From assembly GCA_020073445.1 (NCBI GenBank), contig JAIQFE010000035.1:1-62898 (forward strand): a DNA stretch of 62,898 nt. The letters are read 5' to 3'. Numbering within the stretch: the stretch's first letter is position 1; each line of letters opens with the position of its first letter. A model generated the notes under the pieces. That model ran no database searches, was not told the DNA's origin, and worked only from the letters and a program-made list of their open reading frames with translations. Positions 1 to 8,538 of this stretch are shown here, in pieces. The position numbers and the translations under genes were made by a program. This DNA is from Terriglobia bacterium. Its GTDB lineage: Bacteria > Acidobacteriota > Terriglobia > Bryobacterales > Bryobacteraceae.

Positions 1-999
1 GATCATCACATCGCGAATCAGGTCGGCGATGCCGATGCCGGCGACTCCAGCGCCGAAGATCACGATGCGTTGATTCCGCAGCAGTGTTCCGCAGATGCGC
101 ATCGCGGATACCGCAGCCGCGAGCGTGACCGCACCAGTTCCCTGCAAGTCGTCATTGAACGTGCGGATCTGGCCACGGTACTTTTCGATGATTCGGCGGC
201 CGTTTCCAGGGCCGAAATCTTCCCATTGCAGGAGCGCGTTCGGAAACAGCTTTGTGACGGCCTTCACATAGGCGTCGATGAACGCATCGTAGCGCTCCCC
301 GCGAACGCGCGCATGCCGGTTGCCCGGATACATCGGATCGGCCAAAAGGCTTTCCCGGTTGGTGCCGACGTCGAGCATGACCGGAATCACGCGCGTCGGA
401 TCGATACCGCCCGCCGCCGTATAAATCGCCAGTTTACCGATGGAGATTTCGATTCCACCGACGCCCCAATCGCCAATGCCGTAGATCTGCTCGGCGTCCG
501 TGGCCAGGATCAGGTCGATATCGCCCGGACCCGCCCCGAGGTTTCCGAACGCTTCCTCGATCGCATCGGCGTGGTCGATCGAAAGATACACACCGCGGGG
601 ACGCCGGCATTCGTGATGATACTGTTCCATCGCCAACCCTACGGTCCGATCGTTCACGATCGGAATCATCTCGCGCAGGTGTTCGGAGAGAAGGCGAAAG
701 AACAATACCTCATTGCGATCGTGCAGGGCCGTCAGATAGATGTTCTTGCTGAGTGCATCCGGCAGCCGCTGATATTGGGTAAAAGCGCAAGTTACTTGCG
801 CCTCCAAGGTACTGATGACGGGAGGCAGAAGGCCGGTAAGACCTAGTGCCTCCCGCTCTTCAACAGTGAACGCCGTCCCTTTATTCAACAGCGGAGTGGT
901 GAGCACCGCCATTCCTCGCGCCTTGGTCTCATAGCAACCGACGTCTTCGGAGCGGCCCTTCCGTGGCGGCACGAGTAACGGTACAACTCTCTGTCGCAT
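1..999 (-). CDS. maeA: NAD-dependent malic enzyme, 3' end cut off by window edge
   Basis: Oxidative decarboxylation of malate to pyruvate with NAD. Reading leftward from an ATG at 999, 333 codons are open to base 1, so the C-terminus lies outside the window. Seen: the N-terminal malic motif LLNKGTAFT near residue 35, the LEAQV and NEVLFFRLL segments, the central RGVYLSIDH and [10 protein letters not shown] stretches (malate/NAD site), the [10 protein letters not shown] metal-binding segment, and the Rossmann start [14 protein letters not shown] near the cut end. An AAGGAG lies 8 nt before the ATG. It can draw off the malate made by the malate synthase at 16.5-18 kb. Family assignment is secure; NAD rather than NADP preference is inferred from similarity to the SfcA/MaeA type. 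Confidence 0.93.
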   Translation of the reverse strand, partial: MRQRVVPLLVPPRKGRSEDVGCYETKARGMAVLTTPLLNKGTAFTVEEREALGLTGLLPPVISTLEAQVTCAFTQYQRLPDALSKNIYLTALHDRNEVLFFRLLSEHLREMIPIVNDRTVGLAMEQYHHECRRPRGVYLSIDHADAIEEAFGNLGAGPGDIDLILATDAEQIYGIGDWGVGGIEISIGKLAIYTAAGGIDPTRVIPVMLDVGTNRESLLADPMYPGNRHARVRGERYDAFIDAYVKAVTKLFPNALLQWEDFGPGNGRRIIEKYRGQIRTFNDDLQGTGAVTLAAAVSAMRICGTLLRNQRIVIFGAGVAGIGIADLIRDVMI

Positions 1000-1107
1000 G
1001 CTGTGGCTCCTTGATTCCGAGACTCGTTTTAGTGGCGGCGCGCTACTCATGACTACTCTTCTTCCCCAGGCGCGCCAAATGTAGGACGCGCCGGTTGACG
1101 AATCGAA

Positions 1108-1854
1108 CTACAGGGTCTGTTTTCTCATCGCTCGAATGCCGAACGCACCGCCGATTGCCAGCAATCCGCACAGCATAATGAGGGGTAATGAGCTCGCTGT
1201 CGCGGGAAGCTTGTTCTCAGCAACCAGAACCGGCGTCTGCGCGGGTGCGGCGGCGACCGTAGCCGGAGGCGTAGTTTGAATCACCTGAGCGATTTCCACT
1301 ACTTCTCCCGTCGGCTTGACCGCGACGATCGGTGCTTGTTGCAGAACCGCTACAACGGCGGCCTCTTCCGGCTTGGCGACTTCCACGGGCACGTCAGCTT
1401 GCAGGGCCAGGACAGGTGTCTTGGTGACCTTGGCTAGTTCCACGGCCTTGGTCTTCGGATAGACGAATTCCTCGCCCCAGTTCGCGCCCGGATAGAACCA
1501 TGCGCGGATCGCCTCTGGACGATCCTTCACGCCTTCGTTGAAGGTGATGACAGTCTTGTCTTTCGGCACCAGGCGATAGTTTGGAATCGCGAGGATAGTG
1601 GCATAAATTTTGGTCTGCTCTTTATTGAAAATCTGTACGATGTGCCGGTTGGACGACGAGTTCACCAGCTTGAATACATAGGTTCCGGCCGGAAGGACCC
1701 TCATCCCGGTAATGTACACCGGGGGGATCTCCACGGGTCCGCTAAAGGTCATCGTGGTCTTCTTGTCGTAGTCATCCGCCTTCAGGCCGGGCGACAATGC
1801 CGCTCCCAGAAGGGCCATGCCGAGGACTGCCGGCGCTGCTCTAAAGAATGTCAT
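1108..1854 (-). CDS. Secreted protein with LPxTA-type C-terminal membrane anchor
   Basis: Product of 248 aa. The start at 1854 is chosen because it gives a signal peptide (MTFFRAAPAVLGMALLGAAL) and has AGGAG 10 nt upstream; a longer reading frame to 1989 would bury it. A compact beta-rich domain follows (residues about 25-125, FSGPVEIPPVYITGMRVLP...YVFKLVNS), then a low-complexity Pro/Ala/Val stretch. The C-terminus is tripartite: LPATASSLPL, a hydrophobic helix, then RAMRKQTL. This looks like a sorting or anchor signal of the kind seen in acidobacterial small secreted proteins; function unknown. A -24/-12 element lies 27 nt upstream of the start and a tandem activator site lies at 1973-2006, so sigma-54 control is likely. 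Confidence 0.8.
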   Translation of the reverse strand: MTFFRAAPAVLGMALLGAALSPGLKADDYDKKTTMTFSGPVEIPPVYITGMRVLPAGTYVFKLVNSSSNRHIVQIFNKEQTKIYATILAIPNYRLVPKDKTVITFNEGVKDRPEAIRAWFYPGANWGEEFVYPKTKAVELAKVTKTPVLALQADVPVEVAKPEEAAVVAVLQQAPIVAVKPTGEVVEIAQVIQTTPPATVAAAPAQTPVLVAENKLPATASSLPLIMLCGLLAIGGAFGIRAMRKQTL

Positions 1855-1880
1855 GTTGTCTTTTCTCCTGCTTTGACAGA

Positions 1881-1896
1881 GGCACTCGGGGGTCCA
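1881..1896 (-). promoter_or_regulatory. Sigma-54 -24/-12 promoter for the LPxTA protein
   Basis: On the minus strand this reads TGGACCCCCGAGTGCC: GG, exactly 10 nt, GC. The consensus is TGGCAC-N5-TTGCW; GTGC in place of TTGC is a known variant. It lies 27 nt upstream of the start at 1854, and its GG is 95 bp from the centre of the tandem dyads at 1973-2006. Confidence 0.6.
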
Positions 1897-1972
1897 ACCG
1901 GCCCTTGGGGCCATTCCACCGCCAAACAGCAGCTTGGCGGGGGCGATCCCGCTCGGCTCGCGACCCGGGAAC

Positions 1973-2006
1973 TGACCATGCGTCGTCAATTGACCGAATA
2001 CGGTCG
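1973..2006. promoter_or_regulatory. Tandem enhancer (UAS) dyads, copy A
   Basis: Two 16-bp dyads of the form TGACC-N6-GGTCA: TGACCATGCGTCGTCA (1973-1988, one mismatch) and TGACCGAATACGGTCG (1991-2006, one mismatch). Their starts are 18 bp apart. The same pair with the same 18-bp step occurs at 2795-2828 and 7646-7679. It sits just past the end of the 2011-2256 gene. Confidence 0.65.
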
Positions 2007-2010
2007 GATT

Positions 2011-2256
2011 TCACGAGCATCGCCATTCCGCAGCTGCCGCTACGACTTCGTGGTAGCTGTCGAGGTATTCTTGCGCTCGCAGGACCACATAATCTTTCGC
2101 GGATTCTAAAGTAGACTGCACTGCTTGCTCATACACGCAGGAATGTTCCAAGCGAGGGTCGTCGACGAACACCGAGAATCCGTTTAACGCGGCGGTGATT
2201 TGGATACGTAACTCGAGTGGCCCATATTCCGCTCGACAACCATGCTGGAGATCCAC
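2011..2256 (-). CDS. Small conserved-looking protein, 81 aa, unknown function
   Basis: GTG start at 2256 with AAAGG about 10 nt upstream. The protein begins MDLQHGCRAEYGPLEL and contains an alternating beta-like region, then a helix (STLESAKDYVVLRAQEYLD). No signal peptide or transmembrane segment. I do not recognise a named family. It lies 109 nt downstream of the 2366-2641 gene in the same direction and could share its sigma-54 transcript. Confidence 0.55.
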   Translation of the reverse strand: MDLQHGCRAEYGPLELRIQITAALNGFSVFVDDPRLEHSCVYEQAVQSTLESAKDYVVLRAQEYLDSYHEVVAAAAEWRCS

Positions 2257-2365
2257 TGCAATTAAGCCTTTCTGCCATTCTCATCGGGGCCCCCGGTCAA
2301 CAACTCCCTGGGCGCCTGAGCGGTGTCCTTGCCAGGAGCGCCGTCCTCCCATGAAACCCGGCGCT

Positions 2366-2641
2366 TTAGGTTTGACAGCACCCCCCGGATAACAGTTTGG
2401 TGCTGCTTGACGCGGCGGCAACTCGGGTCCGAATCTCGACCCCACGCATCGCCAGGTCAATCGCGAACATCTGGACCGTGCGGCCTTCCCACAGCACGTT
2501 CACCCTCTTGTCGCCGTCGGCGAAGCCCGGAAGTACAGTGAGGATCGACTCCATCGGAATCGTGACGATCGTTGGTTTCCCGGAAATGACATCGAGTGCG
2601 ATGGTGGCCCGCGTTATTCTCAATTTCGTTCTGGTTTCCAT
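2366..2641 (-). CDS. Small protein, 91 aa, unknown function
   Basis: The start at 2641 (METRTKLRITRATIAL) is preferred to an upstream ATG at 2674 because GAGAGG lies about 10 nt before it. The protein is mostly beta-like (VISGKPTIVTIPMESILTV, VNVLWEGRTVQMFAIDL) and ends with a Ser/Cys-rich tail. No known domain recognised. A minus-strand GG-N10-GC element at 2704-2717 lies about 60 nt upstream, and tandem activator dyads lie 95 bp beyond it, so it is probably a target of the enhancer-binding protein encoded divergently at 3019. Confidence 0.6.
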   Translation of the reverse strand: METRTKLRITRATIALDVISGKPTIVTIPMESILTVLPGFADGDKRVNVLWEGRTVQMFAIDLAMRGVEIRTRVAAASSSTKLLSGGCCQT

Positions 2642-2703
2642 GAAGGGTCCGCCTCTCTCGGCAAGATTTCTCAAAGCATTCTTGCTTTAGGTATGGGACT
2701 AGG

Positions 2704-2717
2704 GCAGGTTTGAGGCC
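2704..2717 (-). promoter_or_regulatory. Sigma-54-like -24/-12 element for the 2641 gene
   Basis: The minus strand reads GGCCTCAAACCTGC: GG, 10 nt, GC, weaker than consensus because C replaces T before the GG and CTGC replaces TTGC. Support is positional: its GG is 95 bp from the centre of the tandem dyads at 2795-2828, the same distance as for the 1881-1896 promoter. Confidence 0.45.
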
Positions 2718-2794
2718 GCGGCTAATCGAACGCGTAGCTGCCTGATAGGAAGCGTGCTTTGTATAGAATCGACAGGCCTTTTGCGCCCTAAGGC

Positions 2795-2828
2795 TGACGA
2801 GAAGTGGTCACCCGACCACGGGCGGTCA
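2795..2828. promoter_or_regulatory. Tandem enhancer (UAS) dyads, copy B
   Basis: TGACGAGAAGTGGTCA (2795-2810, one mismatch) and CGACCACGGGCGGTCA (2813-2828, one mismatch), both matching TGACC-N6-GGTCA, with starts 18 bp apart. They lie between the divergent 2641 and 3019 genes and could serve either; spacing favours the minus-strand promoter at 2704-2717. Confidence 0.65.
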
Positions 2829-2881
2829 CTCGTACGCACCCGCCGGATAAACGCTGCGGCGGACAGGGCCTCCTGTCTCCA

Positions 2882-2897
2882 TGACCAATTGTGGTCA
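2882..2897. promoter_or_regulatory. Single perfect enhancer dyad upstream of the sigma-54 activator gene
   Basis: TGACCAATTGTGGTCA is a perfect TGACC-N6-GGTCA dyad; with flanking bases the arms extend to 8 bp (CATGACCA/TGGTCATG). It lies 122 nt upstream of the GTG start of the activator gene, suggesting that the regulator also acts on its own gene. Confidence 0.6.
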
Positions 2898-3018
2898 TGA
2901 AAAGGTGCTAGGGTTGAGGTTAACCGCCATTCTCGGCTTCCCACTGTTTGTAGGACATTGTACGGGTGTTCTCCACGCCGCCGGCCTCCTGGATCGACGG
3001 GGCACAAGGAGAAATGTT

Positions 3019-5124
3019 GTGAACTCCACAGCCTCTCAGCCTGAAGCCGCCCGCTGGTTAGCGGAAAACGGCCCGAAAGAACTCGAGCGCCTGTTCCGCG
3101 CGATTGTATTCCATCCCTCCGCGCCGATTCTTCTGGCCGACGACGAGGGCCACTACCAGGAGGCCAGCACCGGCGCCACCAAGCTCTTAGGCGCGAAGCG
3201 GGAGGAGATCCTCGGGCGCGGCCTGGACGATTTCGCTCCGCAGGACGTTAAACCCCTGATTTCGGATCGCTGGCGTGCTTTTCTCGAAGAAGGCGCGCAA
3301 GAAGGAACCATTCAACTCGTGGGTCCGGATGGCGTTCCGCGAGACGTCGAATATTCGGCCAAGGGCAACGTGCTCCCGGTACGTCACCTCATGGTGCTCC
3401 GCGACAAGACCAGTCCCGATCACTCCGGCGCCGAGAACAGCGTTCCCGCCTGGCTCCAGGATTATGCTTTGTACCTCCTGGACATAGACGGACAAGTGGT
3501 GGCCTGGTATGCGGGCGCGGAACGGATTTATGGCTACACCAGCGAGGAAGCTGTGGGCCAACATGCGTCGTTCCTCTACGCTGTCGACGATGGGCTTCGC
3601 GCCAAACTCAGCGCCGAATTGAAACGAGCCGCCAGCGACGGCCATTCCGGTCTGGAAGGCTGGCAGTTGAAGAACGATGGATCTCGATTCTGGGCCAACG
3701 TCATCACCATGGCCCTCAAAGACAACCAGGGGGATCTCCAGGGTTTTGCCAGGGTAGTTCGCGATTTTAGCGACCGGCACGACCGAGACGAAAAGCTACG
3801 CCGCAGCCGCCCGCGTGTTCGCCCGCTCCCCGCGGAATCGACCATCGCCGGGATCGTTTCCGGCGAGTTCGACCGGATTCCCGAGGCGAACGATGCATTT
3901 CTCGAACTGGTCGGATACAGCCGGGAGGACCTGCAAACCGGCCGGCTTCACTGGCCCGATCTCACGCCGCCGGAATACCTGGCTTTGGATGAAATCGCTC
4001 ACGAAGAGGGCCTGCGATTCGGAGCCTGCACACCCTTTGAGAAGGAATTGACTCGCAAGGACGGAACTCGAGTTCCCGTTCTGGTCGCGACGGCCGTCCT
4101 GAAGCTTTCTCCGTTCCGTTGGATCACCTTCGTCCAAGACCTTCGTGCGCGAGATCGTCTGGAGAATGTCGACCAGGAAGTGGTTGAGGTCCAGCAGAAC
4201 TTTGAGGAGATTGTCGGCAGCAGCCCCGCCATGAAGCGGGTGATGGGCCAGGTTGAAGTGGTGGCGCCCACCGACGCTACGGTGCTGGTTCTGGGAGAAA
4301 CCGGAACGGGCAAAGAGTTGGTCGCCCGCGCCATCCACCGGATGAGCCCGCGGCGGAACCTTCCTTTCATCAGCTTGAATTGCGCCGCCATCCCCACAGG
4401 GCTGCTCGAAAGCGAGCTTTTTGGGTATGAGCGAGGGGCCTTCACGGGCGCGCTAGGACAGAAAATCGGCCGCTTTGAAATGGCGCACCGCGGGACTCTC
4501 TTTTTGGACGAAGTAGGCGACATTCCTCTGGACCTGCAGCCCAAGCTGCTCCGCGCTCTCCAGGAGAAGTCCTTTGAACGGCTGGGCGGCACGCGCACTA
4601 TCCCTATCGACGTCCGGCTGGTGGCGGCCACCAACCGCAATCTAACTCAAATGATGGGGGATAAGCTGTTCCGCAGCGATCTCTACTACCGCTTGAAAGT
4701 CTTCCCGATCATCACTCCCCCGCTGCGCGATCACGCTGAGGATATACCCAGCCTGGCTCGCCATTTCACCAAGAAGTACGCGGCCAAGATGGATCGGACC
4801 ATAGATAAGATCCCTGCGGAGACGATGAAAGCGCTGGTGAGTTGGTCATGGCCCGGGAATGTTCGGGAACTGGAGAACTTCATCGAGCGGTCCGTCATTC
4901 TCTCCCGCGGGCCCAACCTCCGGGCGCCCTTGTCGGAACTGCGGTCCGACGCGGAGGAATCTTCCCGGGATTCCACCCTTGAGGAAGTGGAGCGGGTCCA
5001 CATCCTGCGTGTTTTCCGGGAGACGGGCGGCGTGGTTAGCGCGGCCGCAACTCGTCTCGGAATGCCGCGGACGACCTTGAACGCGATGATGAAGAAGCTG
5101 GGCATCTCTCGATCCGACCTTTAG
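3019..5124 (+). CDS. Sigma-54 enhancer-binding regulator, PAS-PAS-PAS-AAA+-Fis
   Basis: Transcriptional activator of 701 aa that remodels RNA polymerase holding sigma-54. The GTG at 3019 is chosen because AAGGAG ends 7 nt before it; the frame is open further upstream to 2881, but that stretch carries a regulatory dyad. Three PAS modules occupy roughly residues 15-125, 130-250 and 260-375. The AAA+ domain follows: Walker A GETGTGKE near 425, the sigma-54 contact loop GAFTGA near 475, Walker [11 protein letters not shown], and the arginine-rich R-D-L-Y-Y-R-L-K segment. The C-terminus is a Fis-type helix-turn-helix ([22 protein letters not shown]). There is no receiver domain, so the signal is probably sensed by the PAS domains. 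The repeated TGACC-N6-GGTCA dyads around it are its likely binding sites. Confidence 0.93.
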   Translation: MNSTASQPEAARWLAENGPKELERLFRAIVFHPSAPILLADDEGHYQEASTGATKLLGAKREEILGRGLDDFAPQDVKPLISDRWRAFLEEGAQEGTIQLVGPDGVPRDVEYSAKGNVLPVRHLMVLRDKTSPDHSGAENSVPAWLQDYALYLLDIDGQVVAWYAGAERIYGYTSEEAVGQHASFLYAVDDGLRAKLSAELKRAASDGHSGLEGWQLKNDGSRFWANVITMALKDNQGDLQGFARVVRDFSDRHDRDEKLRRSRPRVRPLPAESTIAGIVSGEFDRIPEANDAFLELVGYSREDLQTGRLHWPDLTPPEYLALDEIAHEEGLRFGACTPFEKELTRKDGTRVPVLVATAVLKLSPFRWITFVQDLRARDRLENVDQEVVEVQQNFEEIVGSSPAMKRVMGQVEVVAPTDATVLVLGETGTGKELVARAIHRMSPRRNLPFISLNCAAIPTGLLESELFGYERGAFTGALGQKIGRFEMAHRGTLFLDEVGDIPLDLQPKLLRALQEKSFERLGGTRTIPIDVRLVAATNRNLTQMMGDKLFRSDLYYRLKVFPIITPPLRDHAEDIPSLARHFTKKYAAKMDRTIDKIPAETMKALVSWSWPGNVRELENFIERSVILSRGPNLRAPLSELRSDAEESSRDSTLEEVERVHILRVFRETGGVVSAAATRLGMPRTTLNAMMKKLGISRSDL

Positions 5125-5148
5125 GGAATAAAACGCAGGCCGGACGAC

Positions 5149-5165
5149 TGGCCCTCGGCGTGCCC
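5149..5165 (+). promoter_or_regulatory. Sigma-54-like -24/-12 element before the small membrane protein gene
   Basis: TGGCCCTCGGCGTGCCC: GG, 10 nt, GC, about 31 nt before the ATG at 5196. It resembles TGGCGCTCTGAGTGCC at 7754. No dyad is found 90-100 bp upstream, which would be inside the regulator's coding end, so it is less secure than the others. Confidence 0.45.
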
Positions 5166-5195
5166 ATGTTCAACACGAGAGAAGGAGTCATACCA

Positions 5196-5348
5196 ATGCT
5201 TTGGACGATTGCTGTCATTTTGTTCGTTATGTGGGCCCTCGGATTAGCCACCGCCTACACGCTGTCCGGATTCATCCACGTTCTTCTGTTACTTGCGATC
5301 GCAGTCGTGCTGATCCGGGTAATCCAGGGGCGCCGTCCGGTTCTATAG
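5196..5348 (+). CDS. Small membrane protein, lmo0937 family
   Basis: 50 aa, nearly all membrane-embedded: MLWTIAVILFVMWALGL, a short loop, then HVLLLLAIAVVLIRVIQG and a basic end. This matches the two-helix lmo0937-type family that is common next to stress genes in soil bacteria. The start at 5196 has AGAAGGAG upstream; an in-frame ATG at 5160 has no such site. A -24/-12 element precedes it. Role unknown; envelope stress is a guess from context. Confidence 0.8.
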   Translation: MLWTIAVILFVMWALGLATAYTLSGFIHVLLLLAIAVVLIRVIQGRRPVL

Positions 5349-5360
5349 GCCCGGGACGGG

Positions 5361-5376
5361 TGGCTATTAAATTGCT
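5361..5376 (+). promoter_or_regulatory. Sigma-54 promoter before the LolA-like gene
   Basis: TGGCTATTAAATTGCT fits TGGCAC-N5-TTGCW well: GG, 10 nt, GC, with TTGCT at -12 and an AT-rich spacer. It lies about 105 nt before the GTG at 5482. No TGACC-N6-GGTCA dyad was found at the expected distance, so a different activator or a distant site may be used. Confidence 0.6.
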
Positions 5377-5481
5377 CTTTGGTTGTCAACGCTCCGGGCA
5401 TGGCCGTCTTTGATCGGAGGAGAACGGCCAGCCCGAGAGTGACTCATTGAAGATGGGGGCTTGGAAGACGGGAGCTTGATC

Positions 5482-6198
5482 GTGGATACATGGAAACGAA
5501 TCTCGTGCCTGGGTTTAATCGCGCTGTTTACCGGCGGCGCGGGATTCATTCACGCTGAGAGCGGTGCTGTCCCTGCCGTGGAAGCGATCCTCGCCCGGAT
5601 GGCCCAGGCGCGGAGTGAGAACCGGACCCGGCTTCGTCCGTATAGCGTTATCCGCGACTACAAGTTGTTCGGCACGGAAAGACAGACAAGCAAGGCCGAA
5701 GTTATTGCCGACGTCACCTTCGTTCCTCCGGACGTGAAACGCTACGCGATTCGTCAGGCCAGCGGCATGGGATTGGGCGAAAAGATCGTCCGCCAGATGC
5801 TGGACCATGAAACCGACATCGTCAAGGATTATGGCTCAACCGATCTGACGCCGTCTAACTACGATTTTCAGTTCGTTCGCGAAGACCGATTGGATGGACA
5901 GCGTTGTTACGTGCTGGAGATGACTCCTAAACGCAAAGGGAAGACCCTGCTTCGCGGTCACATCTGGGTGGACGCGAGCACGTACCAGCTTCGCCGCACC
6001 GAGGGTGAGCCAGGCAAGGCACCTTCCTGGTGGCTGCGGGACTCGCGCATTGTATTGACCTACGGCGATGTGGGCGGCATGTGGCTGCAGACGTCGTCCG
6101 AGTCCACGGCGAACGTCAGGTTCGTGGGTCCGCATACTATGGTCGCCCGCGATGTTGAGTACAAATTCAGCGAGCTCACTGCCAGCCGGGGCCGGTAG
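5482..6198 (+). CDS. Exported LolA/outer-membrane-lipoprotein-sorting-like protein
   Basis: 238 aa from a GTG at 5482 (GGGAG 8 nt upstream; TTG codons at 5461 and 5476 are alternatives). Signal peptide WKRISCLGLIALFTGGAGFIHA. The mature part, with VEAILARMAQARSENRTRLRPYSVIRDYKLFG and the later GHIWVDASTYQLRRTEGEP, resembles the LolA/LppX-like half-barrel fold proteins that bind acyl chains, but no catalytic residues can be claimed. It is followed 2 nt later by the phospholipase C-like gene and probably forms an operon with it. Confidence 0.7.
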   Translation: MDTWKRISCLGLIALFTGGAGFIHAESGAVPAVEAILARMAQARSENRTRLRPYSVIRDYKLFGTERQTSKAEVIADVTFVPPDVKRYAIRQASGMGLGEKIVRQMLDHETDIVKDYGSTDLTPSNYDFQFVREDRLDGQRCYVLEMTPKRKGKTLLRGHIWVDASTYQLRRTEGEPGKAPSWWLRDSRIVLTYGDVGGMWLQTSSESTANVRFVGPHTMVARDVEYKFSELTASRGR

Positions 6199-6200
6199 AG

Positions 6201-7472
6201 ATGCTCCTTCGTTTCCTCGCCCTGGCAGTTGTGTCGGGCCTGCTTTGGGCACCCATCGCTTCCGGTTATTCGGTACTGACCCACGAAGCGATCGTGGATT
6301 CTCTGTGGGACACCTCCATTCAAAAGCTTCTGCTCAAGCGCTTTCCCGCGGCGACGCCGGAGGAATTGAAAGAGGCGCACGCGTATGTTTATGGCGGATG
6401 CATTCTCCAGGACATGGGATATTATCCGTTCAGCAGCCGCCTGTTTAGCGACCTGACCCATTACGTCCGTAGCGGTGATTTCATCCTTGCGCTGATCCGC
6501 GAATCGCAGGACATCCATGAATACGCGTTCGCCCTGGGCGCGCTGGCCCACTACGCGGCCGATACCAACGGCCATAAAATCGCCACCAATCTCGCAGTGC
6601 CACTCCTGTACCCGAAGCTGCGCCAAAAATTCGGGAAGGAAGTGACCTACTGGGACGATCCACGTTCGCACATCCGGACGGAGTTCGGATTCGACGTGCT
6701 GCAGGTTGCGCAGGGACGATATGCTCCCGAGAGCTATCACTCCTTCATTGGCTTTCAGGTATCGAAGCCCGTGCTGGAGCGCGCGTTCCTCGATACTTAC
6801 GGTGTCGAACTGAAGGACGTCTTCGGGAGCCTGGACCTGGCGTTAGGATCCTTCCGCTATAGCGTCGGCTCCATCATTCCGGGCATGACGCGCGTAGCCT
6901 GGCAACTCAAGAAGCAACAAGTGGTCAAGGAACTTCCCGGTACCACAAGAAAGAAGTTTCTCTACAGTCTGTCGCGCTCCAGCTACGAAAAGGAATGGGG
7001 GACACAGTATCACAAGCCCGGCCTGCGCACACGCATTGTGGCCTGGGTAATGCGGATCATTCCGAAGGCGGGTCCGTTCAAATCGCTGGCGTTCCGAGCA
7101 CCGACGCCAGAAGTCGAGAAACTGTTCATGGCCAGTTTCAACGCGACGGTCGCCAGCTACCGCACGTTCCTTGAGAGCCTTAACGCCGGCCAGTTAAGAC
7201 TCGCGAATGAGAATTTCGACGTGGGCGAGCCGTCAGCCGCCGGCAAGTATCTGGGAGCGGACCAGGCGTATGACCACTTACTGGATAAGCTCGCACAACG
7301 AAAGTTCACCGGGATCACGCCGGAGCTGTCGGGAAATCTCTTGGACTACTACAAAGATCGGAAAGCACCCCCCACTTCCACCAAGAAAGCCGTCGCGGAG
7401 TGGACCAAACTGAGCGACGAAGTAGAAGAGTTGCGATCGGCCGCCGCATCCTCGGGAACGGAGGGTCCATAA
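6201..7472 (+). CDS. Zinc-dependent phospholipase C-like secreted protein
   Basis: 423 aa with a signal peptide (MLLRFLALAVVSGLLWAPIASGY). Immediately after it comes the metal-site pattern of the zinc-dependent PLC/S1-P1 fold: YSVLTHEAIVDSLW, then DLTHYVRSGD, EYAFALGALAHYAADTNGH. The His and Asp residues in these segments match the conserved zinc ligands of the family. The C-terminal 150 residues have no recognised domain. Starts 2 nt after the LolA-like gene and its stop overlaps the ATG of the next small gene (TAATG), so translation is probably coupled. Substrate unproven. Confidence 0.8.
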   Translation: MLLRFLALAVVSGLLWAPIASGYSVLTHEAIVDSLWDTSIQKLLLKRFPAATPEELKEAHAYVYGGCILQDMGYYPFSSRLFSDLTHYVRSGDFILALIRESQDIHEYAFALGALAHYAADTNGHKIATNLAVPLLYPKLRQKFGKEVTYWDDPRSHIRTEFGFDVLQVAQGRYAPESYHSFIGFQVSKPVLERAFLDTYGVELKDVFGSLDLALGSFRYSVGSIIPGMTRVAWQLKKQQVVKELPGTTRKKFLYSLSRSSYEKEWGTQYHKPGLRTRIVAWVMRIIPKAGPFKSLAFRAPTPEVEKLFMASFNATVASYRTFLESLNAGQLRLANENFDVGEPSAAGKYLGADQAYDHLLDKLAQRKFTGITPELSGNLLDYYKDRKAPPTSTKKAVAEWTKLSDEVEELRSAAASSGTEGP

Positions 7473-7648
7473 TGCTGCGCCTTCTTCTCGTTTTTTCCGT
7501 TGTACTGCTCTGTGGCTCTATCGGCGCCTTCTTCCTTTTTGTACCACCGCTGGTGATTGCCGTGGCCTTGGTGGCCGCCGTGGCGTTGCTCCTGACGGGC
7601 TACGCATTGCTGTACTGTTTCGGCGCTCCACCAGAGCGGAAACACTGA
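7472..7648 (+). CDS. Small two-helix membrane protein, 58 aa
   Basis: The start ATG overlaps the preceding stop codon by one base. The protein is two hydrophobic helices (LLLVFSVVLLCGSIGAFFLF and VIAVALVAAVALLLTGYALL) with a short charged tail. Unknown family; its coupling to the phospholipase-like gene suggests a membrane-associated partner. Its stop codon lies inside the tandem regulatory dyads at 7646-7679. Confidence 0.65.
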   Translation: MLRLLLVFSVVLLCGSIGAFFLFVPPLVIAVALVAAVALLLTGYALLYCFGAPPERKH

Positions 7649-7679
7649 CCATCCGCGGTCACCTGACCGCATACGGTTA
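7646..7679. promoter_or_regulatory. Tandem enhancer (UAS) dyads, copy C
   Basis: TGACCATCCGCGGTCA (7646-7661, perfect) and TGACCGCATACGGTTA (7664-7679, one mismatch), starts 18 bp apart. Both half-sequences closely resemble copy A. The centre is 93 bp upstream of the GG of the -24/-12 element at 7754. Confidence 0.7.
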
Positions 7680-7753
7680 GCCTCCAGGACGGTATTTTCG
7701 GCTACAGTCCCCAAAAAACAAGAACATGCCAGCGGTTGCAATCTTTCTCCGGC

Positions 7754-7769
7754 TGGCGCTCTGAGTGCC
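7754..7769 (+). promoter_or_regulatory. Sigma-54 -24/-12 promoter for the YSC84-ompA genes
   Basis: TGGCGCTCTGAGTGCC: GG, 10 nt, GC, 48 nt before the ATG at 7818. Its distance of 93 bp from tandem dyads C matches the 95 bp seen at two other sites. Confidence 0.6.
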
Positions 7770-7817
7770 CTAGTTAAAGCAGTCGCGAGGAATACTCGCG
7801 GCGAAAGAGGTGAGGAA

Positions 7818-8510
7818 ATGAAGAAACTGATTTTAGTCGCAGCCGTGGCGCTCACACCGCTCATGGCGAAAGACAATGAACCCGCACAGCGATTGGACGC
7901 AGCCGCAGTCGTGTTTAGCGAAGTCATGGGAGCGCCGGACAAGGGCATCCCACAGGAGATGCTGGAGCACGCTCATTGCATCGTGATCGTACCGGATCTC
8001 AAGACCGGAGCGTTCATTGTCGGCGGGAAGTACGGGAAAGGTGTCCTTTCCTGCAGGAATAAAGTTGGTCCGGGTTGGTCCGCGCCGGGGACGGTCCGCA
8101 TCGAAGGTGGAAGCGTTGGCTTCCAGATCGGCGGATCTTCGACTGACCTGATCATGCTGGTGATGAATGAGCGCGGGGCCGACAAACTGCTTGCGAGCAA
8201 GTTTACGTTGGGCGCCGAAGGATCGGTCGCGGCAGGCCCGGTCGGCCGGACCGCAACCGCACAGACCGACGTTCAGATGCACGCGGACATTCTTTCGTGG
8301 TCGCGTTCGCAGGGATTGTTCGCGGGTCTCGCCCTGGAAGGCGCGACTTTGCGGCAGGACCTGGACGACAACGCCACCATCTACGGGAAAAGGCTGGAGA
8401 ACCGCGACATCGTTACCAAGAGACGCCGCGTGCCTGAGTCCGCAGCAAAGCTCATCACGCTCCTGAACAAGTATTCGGCGCGTGAAGAAAAAGGCGGATC
8501 GGGGCAATAG
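7818..8510 (+). CDS. YSC84-type lipid-binding secreted protein
   Basis: 230 aa. Signal peptide MKKLILVAAVALTPLMA, then a YSC84/SYLF domain: AHCIVIVPDLKTGAFIVGGKYGKGVLSCR, WSAPGTVRIEGGSVGFQIGGSSTDLIMLVMN, GSVAAGPVGR, IYGKRL. These glycine-rich segments are typical of the family, which in eukaryotes binds phosphoinositides; bacterial members are exported and of unclear role. The start has GAGGTGAGG upstream. It is followed 28 nt later by an OmpA-family gene, and both probably read from the sigma-54 promoter at 7754. Confidence 0.87.
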   Translation: MKKLILVAAVALTPLMAKDNEPAQRLDAAAVVFSEVMGAPDKGIPQEMLEHAHCIVIVPDLKTGAFIVGGKYGKGVLSCRNKVGPGWSAPGTVRIEGGSVGFQIGGSSTDLIMLVMNERGADKLLASKFTLGAEGSVAAGPVGRTATAQTDVQMHADILSWSRSQGLFAGLALEGATLRQDLDDNATIYGKRLENRDIVTKRRRVPESAAKLITLLNKYSAREEKGGSGQ

Positions 8511-8538
8511 CCTCGCTTAACTTCGGAGGGAATACAAA

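Noticed and set aside
70-846. 258-aa plus-strand frame
   Set aside because: Shadow of the minus-strand malic enzyme, which shows clear family motifs.
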